From Labilibaculum euxinicum (GTDB taxonomy: Bacteria; Bacteroidota; Bacteroidia; Bacteroidales; Marinifilaceae): a DNA stretch of 64,000 nt. Position 1 is the stretch's first letter; each line of letters begins with the position of its first letter. The DNA is taken from positions 1-64,000 of the forward strand of contig NZ_WTCR01000004.1 of NCBI RefSeq assembly GCF_009795715.1, read 5' to 3'. The notes under the pieces were generated by a model that saw only the letters and a list, made by a program, of their open reading frames with translations, was not told the origin of the DNA and did no database searches. Position numbers and translations under genes: made by a program. Below are positions 1 through 7,768 of this stretch, piece after piece.

Positions 1-924
1 ATCAACTGTTACCGTTATTGCTTTTTGAGTGATGCTAAAAGCTTTACTCACGAAAGTTAAATCGTAGTTCGATCCGGCACTCAGTGTTCCGATTGTAATA
101 GCATAACTTCCTACATCTTCTCCTGTTGCTCTTGAAAGTGCTCCGGTAAAAGAATCGCCACTTTCCAATGTTGCTGACGTGGTGTAAGTGAAAGTCGGGT
201 CTGCTTGTCCATAAACTTTCGTTTGCCCGGCATCAACTGTTACCGTTATTGCTTTTTGAGTGATGCTAAAAGCTTTACTCACGAAAGTTAAATCGTAGTT
301 CGATCCGGCACTCAGTGTTCCCTGTAAAATGGCATAAGAACCTACAGATTCTCCACTTGTTCTTGATAGTACTCCGCTAAATGAGTCACCGCTTTCCAAT
401 GCTGCAGATGCCGTGTAAGTAAATGTCGGATCTGCACCTCCGTAAACTTTTGTCTGACCGGTATCAACTGTTACCGTTATTGCTTTTTGAGTGATGCTAA
501 AAGCTTTACTCACGAAAGTTAAATCGTAGTTCGATCCGGCACTCAGTGTTCCGATTGTAATAGCATAACTTCCTACATCTTCTCCTGTTGCTCTTGAAAG
601 TGCTCCGGTGAAAGAATCGCCACTTTCCAATGCTGAAGATGTCGTGTAAGTAAATGTTGGATCTGCACCTCCGTAAACTTTTGTTTGCCCGGCATCAACT
701 GTTACCGTTATTGCTTTTTGAGTGATGCTAAAAGCTTTACTCACGAAAGTTAAATCGTAGTTCGATCCGGCACTCAGTGTTCCGATTGTAATAGCATAAC
801 TTCCTACATCTTCTCCTGTTGCTCTTGAAAGTGCTCCGGTGAAAGAATCGCCACTTTCCAATGTTGCTGACGTAGTGTAAGTAAATGTCGGATCTGCACC
901 TCCGTAAACTTTTGTCTGACCGGC
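1..924 (-). repeat. Four tandem 231-bp repeats encoding MBG domains
   Basis: Copies begin at 1, 232, 463 and 694, with a partial fifth at 925, giving an exact 231-bp (77-codon) period. About 90 bp per unit, from the GCATCAACTG start through the segment encoding SAGSNYDLTFVSKAFS, is essentially identical in all copies. The copy at 232-462 diverges in its second half. Each unit encodes a short beta-rich MBG-type domain with the motif KVYGGADPTFTYT. The array probably continues to the left. High identity suggests recent duplication or gene conversion, so copy number may vary. Confidence 0.95.
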
Positions 925-3900
925 ATCAACTGTTACCGTTATTGCTTTTTGAGTGATGTTTAATCCTTGCGAAACCTGGGCTGCCACATCATAAGTGTCG
1001 TCACCGGCTTGGTCAGCATAAATAGTGCATGAACCAACTCCAACAATATGAATCTTTCCGTCCACAATAGTGGCCACAGATGTATTAGAACTACTATAAG
1101 AGACCGTTAAACCACTACTTGCCGTAGCTGAAGGATCAAAGTCACTGTTACCATACGCTTTATCTGAAAGAGAATTAAACGTAATGGTTTGAGTTTGTTT
1201 GGTTGTAAAACTTTGAACCCCACCATAGCTCGTTCCTGCACTATTAATTGCATACGCCTGAAAGTTGTAAGTGGTATTGGGAGCAAGTGAACCAATAGTT
1301 TCACTAAAAATTCCAGTCGCTGCCCCATTTGAATCTTGCGTTACATCTGCTCCTCCTATCTCGGGAGATGCGTTTATCGAAGAATAGACAACCCCGGTTT
1401 CGGTTACATCAGCACTACCTTTATCTGACATATCACCTCCCATAGTTACTGAGCCTGAAGTGATAGAAGAAACCGCGGATGTAGAAACTGTTGGTGCCAC
1501 ATCATCATCGGTCAGGGTGATTCCTACGGTTTGATCGGTCAGCGCATCGAAAGTGTCATCGCTGGAAGCATCCTTCACCGCAACAGTGATTGTTGCCGTG
1601 TCATCTCTGTCGATATCGTCATCCACACCAGTAACTGTTACCGTCTGCGACGTGTCCCAATTAGCCGATGTAAAGGTCAGTGTTGACTTATCTATCGTAG
1701 CTTCATCCGTTTTATCGCTCGTAACATCAAAAACAACGTCACTTGTCGGTTCTGAATTTAAAACTACAGTAAAGCTGCCTGTTCCTGCATTTTCATCAAT
1801 TGTTAAGGCTATTTTGCTTACCGTAAAACCAGCTGTATCATCATCGGTCAGGGTGATTCCTGCAGTTTGATCAGTCAGCGCATCGAAAGGGTCATCGCTG
1901 GAAGCATCCTTCACCATAACAGTGATTGTTGCCGTGTCATCTCTATCGATATCGTCATCCACACCAGTAACTGTCACCGTCTGCGGCGTGTCCCAATTAA
2001 CCGATGTAAAGGTCAGTGTTGCCTTATCTACCGTGGCTTCTTCCGTTTTATCGCTTGCAACATCAAAAACCACATCGTTGGATGGCTGAACATCTAAAAC
2101 AACTGTGAACGTGCCTGTTCCTGCATTTTCATCAATTGTTAAGGTTGTTTCGCTTACCGTAAAACCTGGTGTTGTTGATGCAAAAGCTAAATATGCTCCA
2201 TTATCAGGATTTATCGAAGCCCAATAATAAGTTCCATCGTCAGCTAAATTGACAATATCGTCAGAGCTGTTGAATGTTAAATCATTAGATGCTACCAAAA
2301 CAGGTATTCCAGAAGGGAACATTATCGCTGTTTTTGGTATAGCAAAATACACCTCTCCTACCGTACCGGTCTCATCCACTTTCCAGACACGGTCTGAACG
2401 GTTATTGGTGCCTCCGTCGAAACTTGAGGTAAATGAGTTTTCAGTTCCATTATTATGCCCCATCAGCATAAAGTTGCCATCATCAAGTGAGGTGGTTCTG
2501 CCCGCATCGGAGTTTGATGAAGTGAAATCAGCGTTTGTTGCCAAAACAGGGCTGTTACCACTATTTACCGATCGTGATACTTTTTGGTTTAACCCACTGG
2601 CATCATCACGGCCAATTCCGAAAATATCATTATCATAGCCTGTATTATCGGTAGCGCTCCAGATGGTGCTTCCATCAGAAGCCAGATAATCATCGGTTTT
2701 TGAAATACCGTATTTAAGCGCCAGATAAGATTCGACCTCTTTTACTTCAGTATCAGAAAGATCAGCAGCATAAATGATATATTCGGCGACATCTGTAGTA
2801 GAAAAGGAAGATAAATCATACGGACTTGCTCCAAAGCCTAAATAACCATCAGAGCTGCCAGCCAATGAGTTGAATGAACTTGTCTGTTTCTCCAGAGCAC
2901 CGTCCAAGTACAGGAACAGGTCTCCTGGCTGCACATCTTGTCTTGCAATAACATACTTATCGATCATAGTTGTACTTCCAGCCAATGTAGTAACATTGTT
3001 GCCATAATCAGCACGTTGGTAACCATTTGCCCTTTCGAAATAACCTGCTCTGTCATGTTCGCCTCCATTATCATAACCATACCCAACTTCAACCTTTCCT
3101 GCTGTAGATTTTTTTACTAAGAAGATAGTATTTTCATCTGTAGTTGAATTGAAATAGGTTGTATAGGGTGAAGTAGCGGAGGTTCGTATCGCATCATCAC
3201 CATCAAAAGATACAGCAGCGTTGAAGTTTGCACTGTTAGAAACCACTGCAGGATCTCCTGCAACATCATTCACAGTAGTTATATTTACACCATATGGTTT
3301 TTGGCCTTCCCAACTCCCAATATCTCCATTGGTTATTGAGTTGCCCCCGTTTGTCGTTCCACTGTTGGCATTAAACCACACGCGTAAATTGTCAATTACT
3401 CCACCAGGGGCTTTCGGACGAACTACATCAATATTAAGGGTTGTTGTTGTTGTCATGTTGATGGTCGGGTCACCAGTCATTCCTCCATACTCAACAATAT
3501 ATGCGCATGGCGAAGTATTTAGTCTATCATTCCATGTTCCAGCGGTGTATACTGATTTATTCGTGAAGAATTGTAAACAATACTCACCACCAGAAGGCTG
3601 ACCCGCGTTCCAGTTTACATAACTACCATTGAAAGCAGTTGCACCAGTTGAGAATTGCTCTCCACTCTCTGGTCCCGTCACCCATTTCCATGTACCATTT
3701 GTTTCGCTATCCAAACCTCCCAACCACAAGACATCATCAGTATCATCTTGTATGCCCAGAATAAAGTTATTCTCGGCTGCCGATGTTACAGTACAAAGGT
3801 AACCTTGCAATCCGTAATAGGTTTTAGCACTGGCAGCAGCCTCTGCCTGGTCCCATGTTATAGTAGCATTCACATATTCATAAAAGTGTCCGTTTCCTAA

Positions 3901-5181
3901 TTTTCCGTCTTGCGAAAAATAGTCGTCATTGGCCAGTGAAATGGTAAATTCACGTTGGCTACCATCTATTAAACCAAATAATGGAGCATTGTTTACATAG
4001 GTAATACTTCGCATGGCATTTTGGTACTCCAAAGGTGAGGCGTCGCCTAATAATACTAATGCTCCTTGCGTATCATCAAAATAACCTGTTATTTTGCTTG
4101 TATTTGTAAAAAGCAGGGTATCCTGATTACTCTGGTAACCAGAGCCAAAATGAATTGTTAAACCCTTAATATTGCTCTCCTCTGCATAGGTAACCGTAAA
4201 ATTAGGAAATACAATTATCGGATTATATTCGCTGGTATTATATGTTGGCGAATCATTGTTTCCATTTATTACCGGAGGTTGGGGAGCGACTACATTTAAA
4301 GTTGTTGTCGTGGTCATATTTATTGTCGGGTCTCCGGCCATTCCACCATACTCAACAGTGTATCCTAAAGAGGTGTTGTTCCCTCCATCATTCCAGCTTC
4401 CGTCCGACGAATTCATTAACAGACAATTCTCAGCGTCACCAGTGTTATTTGGTTCTCCGGATTTCCAATTCACATAACTACCATTGTAAGCAACTGAAAT
4501 CGATGAAAATTGGTTTCCTGCTTCAGGTCCTGTAACCCATAACCAGCTTCCTTCCGATGCCGCATCGGAACCTGCAAGCCAAGTATTATAACTCGATATC
4601 TTGCTTTTTACAAAACTATTTTCTTCTGCAGAAGTAACAGTAGCCAAATATCCCTGTAATCCATAATATGTTTTAGCGCTGGCCGCCGTTTTTGCAGCAT
4701 CCCAGTATAACGTACTATTTATAAACTCATAAAAATGTCCGGTAGATGGGGAATAGTCGGAATTAGCAAATGATATCGTAAACTCACGCTGGGCGTAGCT
4801 GGCAGAACCAGGTGCAGCATCATTTGTATAGGTGATACTTTGCACAGCAGTTTGGTAATTAGAAGGCGAAGCTGATCCAGATAGGATGAGTGCTCCGTTG
4901 ACTTTATCAAAAGTTCCGCTTATCCCATTCTGGGTGGTAAACGAAAGAATGTCCTCATTCTCAGAATATCCGGAAGTAAAGGCAATTACTAATCCTTTAA
5001 TATCGTCACCATCTGCATCGGTAATGGTAAAGTTTGGGAATACAGTTACCGGAGTATTTGTTTCGATATAATACTTTGGAGAAATGTCGTTCCCATTCAT
5101 TTCGGGTGGAGTATCAATGCATAATGAGCTCATCGCCGCAAACATCAAACCTCCAAGTAGTGTAGTAAATTTGTAAATCAT
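1..5181 (-). CDS. Giant secreted adhesin-like protein with lectin, Calx-beta-like and MBG repeats (C-terminus beyond window)
   Basis: An uninterrupted minus-strand reading frame of 1727 codons starts at ATG 5179-5181 and has no stop before the left edge. Residues 1-22 look like a signal peptide. In order I read a cadherin-like segment (~30-125), a C-type lectin domain (~147-280, with an EPN motif near 242 and a later WND), a second segment plus lectin domain (~300-563, WND kept but EPN replaced by QPS), and a LamG-like module ending in VESYLALKYG and a conserved tail (~590-1000). These are followed by two Calx-beta-like repeats (~1000-1224), an FN3-like domain (~1228-1330), a Big-like domain (~1330-1410) and tandem MBG repeats. 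EPN plus WND is the calcium-dependent mannose-type sugar site in known C-type lectins. Such mosaics are normally cell-surface or secreted adhesins. A secretion C-terminal domain cannot be seen. Ligand unknown. Confidence 0.88.
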   Translation of the reverse strand, partial: MIYKFTTLLGGLMFAAMSSLCIDTPPEMNGNDISPKYYIETNTPVTVFPNFTITDADGDDIKGLVIAFTSGYSENEDILSFTTQNGISGTFDKVNGALILSGSASPSNYQTAVQSITYTNDAAPGSASYAQREFTISFANSDYSPSTGHFYEFINSTLYWDAAKTAASAKTYYGLQGYLATVTSAEENSFVKSKISSYNTWLAGSDAASEGSWLWVTGPEAGNQFSSISVAYNGSYVNWKSGEPNNTGDAENCLLMNSSDGSWNDGGNNTSLGYTVEYGGMAGDPTINMTTTTTLNVVAPQPPVINGNNDSPTYNTSEYNPIIVFPNFTVTYAEESNIKGLTIHFGSGYQSNQDTLLFTNTSKITGYFDDTQGALVLLGDASPLEYQNAMRSITYVNNAPLFGLIDGSQREFTISLANDDYFSQDGKLGNGHFYEYVNATITWDQAEAAASAKTYYGLQGYLCTVTSAAENNFILGIQDDTDDVLWLGGLDSETNGTWKWVTGPESGEQFSTGATAFNGSYVNWNAGQPSGGEYCLQFFTNKSVYTAGTWNDRLNTSPCAYIVEYGGMTGDPTINMTTTTTLNIDVVRPKAPGGVIDNLRVWFNANSGTTNGGNSITNGDIGSWEGQKPYGVNITTVNDVAGDPAVVSNSANFNAAVSFDGDDAIRTSATSPYTTYFNSTTDENTIFLVKKSTAGKVEVGYGYDNGGEHDRAGYFERANGYQRADYGNNVTTLAGSTTMIDKYVIARQDVQPGDLFLYLDGALEKQTSSFNSLAGSSDGYLGFGASPYDLSSFSTTDVAEYIIYAADLSDTEVKEVESYLALKYGISKTDDYLASDGSTIWSATDNTGYDNDIFGIGRDDASGLNQKVSRSVNSGNSPVLATNADFTSSNSDAGRTTSLDDGNFMLMGHNNGTENSFTSSFDGGTNNRSDRVWKVDETGTVGEVYFAIPKTAIMFPSGIPVLVASNDLTFNSSDDIVNLADDGTYYWASINPDNGAYLAFASTTPGFTVSETTLTIDENAGTGTFTVVLDVQPSNDVVFDVASDKTEEATVDKATLTFTSVNWDTPQTVTVTGVDDDIDRDDTATITVMVKDASSDDPFDALTDQTAGITLTDDDTAGFTVSKIALTIDENAGTGSFTVVLNSEPTSDVVFDVTSDKTDEATIDKSTLTFTSANWDTSQTVTVTGVDDDIDRDDTATITVAVKDASSDDTFDALTDQTVGITLTDDDVAPTVSTSAVSSITSGSVTMGGDMSDKGSADVTETGVVYSSINASPEIGGADVTQDSNGAATGIFSETIGSLAPNTTYNFQAYAINSAGTSYGGVQSFTTKQTQTITFNSLSDKAYGNSDFDPSATASSGLTVSYSSSNTSVATIVDGKIHIVGVGSCTIYADQAGDDTYDVAAQVSQGLNITQKAITVTVDAGQTKVYGGADPTFTYTTSATLESGDSFTGALSRATGEDVGSYAITIGTLSAGSNYDLTFVSKAFSITQKAITVTVDAGQTKVYGGADPTFTYTTSSALESGDSFTGALSRATGEDVGSYAITIGTLSAGSNYDLTFVSKAFSITQKAITVTVDTGQTKVYGGADPTFTYTASAALESGDSFSGVLSRTSGESVGSYAILQGTLSAGSNYDLTFVSKAFSITQKAITVTVDAGQTKVYGQADPTFTYTTSATLESGDSFTGALSRATGEDVGSYAITIGTLSAGSNYDLTFVSKAFSITQKAITVTVD
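1510..2181 (-). repeat. Two tandem 336-bp repeats encoding Calx-beta-like domains
   Basis: The segment starting GGTCAGGGTGATTCC recurs at 1510 and 1846, a 336-bp (112-residue) period. Each unit encodes GFTVS..LTIDENAGTGTFTVVL and ends in GITLTDDD, a Calx-beta-like layout with acidic calcium-binding-type ends. The copies differ at scattered positions, so this duplication is older than the MBG array. Confidence 0.85.
3430..5090 (-). repeat. Duplicated cadherin-like plus C-type lectin module
   Basis: Two copies, roughly 4285-5090 and 3430-4265, encode the same order: a beta segment ending QREFTISFAN or QREFTISLAN, then a lectin domain containing AKTYYGLQGYL and ending VEYGGM.GDPTINMTTTTTLN. The copies have diverged. 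The first keeps GEPNN and the second has GQPSGGEYC, so the two lectins may bind different sugars. Boundaries are approximate. Confidence 0.8.
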
Positions 5182-5383
5182 GTGGAATTATAAAAAATTT
5201 ATTAAATAGTATTGTTTTCAACTTTTCCTGTTTTCTCTTCAATCCAAAGAACCCAGTTTTTGTTTAAATTAATATAAACTCAGGAATGTCAACTTTTTAA
5301 CATGTAACTTTTGTCGAGGAAAAGCATTATATTAACAGCATCGACAAACCGCGCAACAAACTCTAAATCAACACCATAAGATT

Positions 5384-5565
5384 CTAATCAAATATCAGGT
5401 TGCCTGGAGATTGATCCAACCATTCGGCATTGCTAAAACTACTGGAAGTAAAACCGGCATCTGCTTTGAGCCAAAGGTTAAGGCCTGTTGAGACACCTCC
5501 GGGGATTGTGCTAACAGACTTAAGTTACAAAGCAAAATGATGTACAATAGGTAAAATTTTCTCAT
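5384..5565 (-). pseudogene. Frameshifted relic of a LamG-module secreted protein
   Basis: An ATG at 5563-5565 opens a signal peptide (MRKFYLLYIILLCNLSLLAQ). The frame then becomes nonsense and stops after 56 codons. Shifted by one base just after the signal peptide, the DNA reads IPGGVSTGLNLWLKADAG followed by AEWLDQSPGNLIFD and a TAG at 5384-5386. That is the recognisable start of the LamG-like module found in many secreted Bacteroidota proteins, and related to the one in the large adhesin next door. The relic is therefore the first ~60 codons of a gene with one frameshift and a lost 3' end. Confidence 0.72.
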
Positions 5566-6602
5566 GTGTAATATTCTTTAAGTTTTATTTAGGTTTTTTG
5601 GTTCTGTTTTCTTGGTTGTCTCATCCAGAAAAATAACAAACAAATACTCTATAAGAGCTTTGTGAAGTTCTACGCTTCTGTGTATGATTTAGGGATGTTG
5701 AACAATTTGAATTGGTTTCAAATTCAATACAGGTTCATATGGAAAATGAGATTCAATCTCTTTTAAAGCCAAACCTCTGCAATTTGCTATTGTTTCTTCA
5801 CGAATTGCACCAATGGTATTATTTGTAAATTCCAGATCTGATGCAATCCCTTTTATGCATTCTATGAAACACAACTCCAATCGTTTTACAAATCTCCCTT
5901 TTACACATCAAAGTTTTATAAATTCAATTTGTTCCATGTTAAGCAGGTTTTACTTTTTGGTACGAATAAATATTTAGTCGAATTTGATCGATTACTACGA
6001 AATATGAAACACAGTAAATCTGTAGAAAAAACGGCAATAACAATAACACATAATATCGATCCTCTAACACTTTTTACTGATGAACCTTGGTTTTTTTTAA
6101 GAACAATCAGATTTACACCAAATTTTTGAACTCAACAATGAGCTTATAATCAAAAACTCAAAACTTCAAAACAATTAAGTAGATACAATGGATACCGCCA
6201 GACAATCTGCAGATGAATATAATATTAAAGAAGAAATCTTTTTTAAACTACATCACGCAAAAGAATTATTCAAGCCTATATTATAATAGAGGGGACGCAG
6301 TTTACACTACCTTCTTTTCAGTAAGAAAGCTCAGTTGCAATAAAAATACAGGGGCAATCAAAAGATTCTGCCCTCTTAGGCAAACGCATTGGGGCAAAAG
6401 AAGCTGAAGATGTTATTAGCTTGTCCTTACAAATTTATTGCAAGACAGTTAGCCACAAAATATTGCAGTTGCCGCTTCTTTCAAACTGCTTATTTCAATT
6501 TATTAACTTTTTGGGAAACCATTCTCTTCTCAAATTAAAAACCATTTTCTTTCTTAATAATCCTCAATAAAATGGACTTGCTAAGGATTAAACAGATAGT
6601 AA
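5566..6602. other. Gene-poor stretch with possible decayed coding fragments
   Basis: No complete gene is convincing here. The minus strand at 5689-5880 reads a protein-like 63-residue stretch containing GAIREETIANCRGLALKEIE, starting only at TTG and recognised as no family. The plus strand near 6188-6290 reads MDTARQSADEYNIKEEIFF, and near 6345-6420 it reads SALLGKRIGAKEAEDVISLS in another frame. These look like leftovers of one or more lost genes, but I cannot name a parent family. The rest is AT-rich and unstructured. Confidence 0.35.
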
Positions 6603-7508
6603 CTAGTTAACCCTTCTATATTCTGTTGGTGTTGCACCTGTTTTTGATTTAAAAAAGCGGGTAAAATAATGGGGATAATTAAACCCAAGTAAATAGGCTA
6701 TTTCACTTACTGAATTAGTGCTACTTAATAACATTGCCTTTGCTTTCCTAATCATCAAATTGTTGATGTAATCTTTGGCAGAAATCCCTGCTTCTTTTCG
6801 AAGCACATCACTTAGATAATTAGGGGATAGGTTTATTTTTTCTGCAATGTCCTGCACTGTTGGAATTCCCTTTTCAGCAAGTAAATTTTTTCCTATCCAA
6901 TTATTTACTATTTTTTCAAACTTTACTACAATACCTTGGTGTACAATATTACGGGTTTTAAATTGACGTTCGTAAAAACGAAGAGAGTAATTTAGTAACA
7001 ATTCTAAATTTGAAATAATCACCTTTTGGCTATGACAATCAATATTTTCTGTATACTCTTTTTGGATGTTAGAAATAATATCATTTAATGTATTTCTTTC
7101 TGATGTGGATAGATGCAAGGCCTCATCAGTATGATATTCAAAAAAATAGTATTGATTCATTTTCTGACTCAAATGCGATTTGCTGAGAAAACTGGGATGA
7201 AAAAAAAGCATCCAGCCTTTATTTTCATTTTTTCCAACTGGTTTGGTAGCCGTAAATGCTTGCAGTGGTGCAGTAAACATCAAAGCTCCATTTTCAAAAT
7301 CGTAACTGTTTCTTCCATATTCCATACCACAATGCACATCTTTTAAGGCAATACAGTATAAATCTGTCACAACTTTTATGTCAACCATTTCTTGTGTTAC
7401 CTCTATATCGGAAACATCGATTATTGTAATTAGAGGATTCTTGGGAACATCCATATTTAACATCTCATGCAGTTGCGAAATAGAATTTACTTTGATGATT
7501 GTTTCCAT
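6603..7508 (-). CDS. AraC-family transcriptional regulator
   Basis: A 301-residue protein ends in a two-helix-turn-helix AraC/XylS DNA-binding domain (~195-298). Recognisable parts are VQDIAEKINLSPNYLSDVLR and, at the end, NSVSEIAYLLGFNYPHYFTR followed by FFKSKTGATPTEYR. The N-terminal ~190 residues resemble the cupin-like ligand or dimerisation region of single-component AraC regulators. There is no transmembrane segment or receiver domain, so it is a cytosolic one-component regulator. It lies at the downstream end of PUL1 but behind a terminator, so it is a separate transcription unit. The target genes and ligand cannot be read from the sequence. Confidence 0.9.
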   Translation of the reverse strand: METIIKVNSISQLHEMLNMDVPKNPLITIIDVSDIEVTQEMVDIKVVTDLYCIALKDVHCGMEYGRNSYDFENGALMFTAPLQAFTATKPVGKNENKGWMLFFHPSFLSKSHLSQKMNQYYFFEYHTDEALHLSTSERNTLNDIISNIQKEYTENIDCHSQKVIISNLELLLNYSLRFYERQFKTRNIVHQGIVVKFEKIVNNWIGKNLLAEKGIPTVQDIAEKINLSPNYLSDVLRKEAGISAKDYINNLMIRKAKAMLLSSTNSVSEIAYLLGFNYPHYFTRFFKSKTGATPTEYRRVN

Positions 7509-7558
7509 TTATAAAAGATTTTTATTGCAGATTGTAAACAAATATGTGTAATTTTTTT

Positions 7559-7575
7559 TTAACATTTCGTGTTAA
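7559..7575. promoter_or_regulatory. Perfect inverted repeat upstream of the AraC gene
   Basis: TTAACA-TTTCG-TGTTAA, two 6-bp arms around 5 bp, lies about 50 bp upstream of the AraC-family start at 7508. The position suits an operator for autoregulation, but with AT-rich arms chance occurrence is possible. Confidence 0.35.
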
Positions 7576-7721
7576 AAACAGTATTTTTTTATTTATGCTA
7601 AGTCACCATTTTCCCGTCAAACTGCAAAAACCATTAAAAAAATAAGCAACTATTCTCGGTCACATTGTCAACAAATTGAAATTGGGTTCAGCCTTATTCA
7701 GCACCTATTATTTCAAATAAA

Positions 7722-7754
7722 ACACCCACTACTTTTCATTAAAGTAATGGGTGT
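7722..7754 (-). terminator. Intrinsic terminator after the S9 peptidase gene
   Basis: Arms ACACCCACTACTTT (7722-7735) and AAAGTAATGGGTGT (7741-7754) pair with one mismatch. On the minus strand the stem is followed by TTTTATTT. It sits 15 bp past the peptidase stop and closes the PUL1 transcript. Confidence 0.75.
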
Positions 7755-7768
7755 CAACTAAATAATTA

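Noticed and set aside
1-924. CRISPR-like array
   Set aside because: The repeats are 231 bp, directly adjacent without spacers, in frame, and encode a known domain type.
1553-3900. Several plus-strand open frames of 60-130 codons across the adhesin region
   Set aside because: They are antisense shadows of the long minus-strand adhesin frame, with low-complexity composition from its Thr/Ser/Asp-rich codons.
5929-6407. Two short plus-strand frames of ~65 codons
   Set aside because: No plausible ribosome-binding site, no family resemblance and skewed composition; at best fragments of decayed genes.
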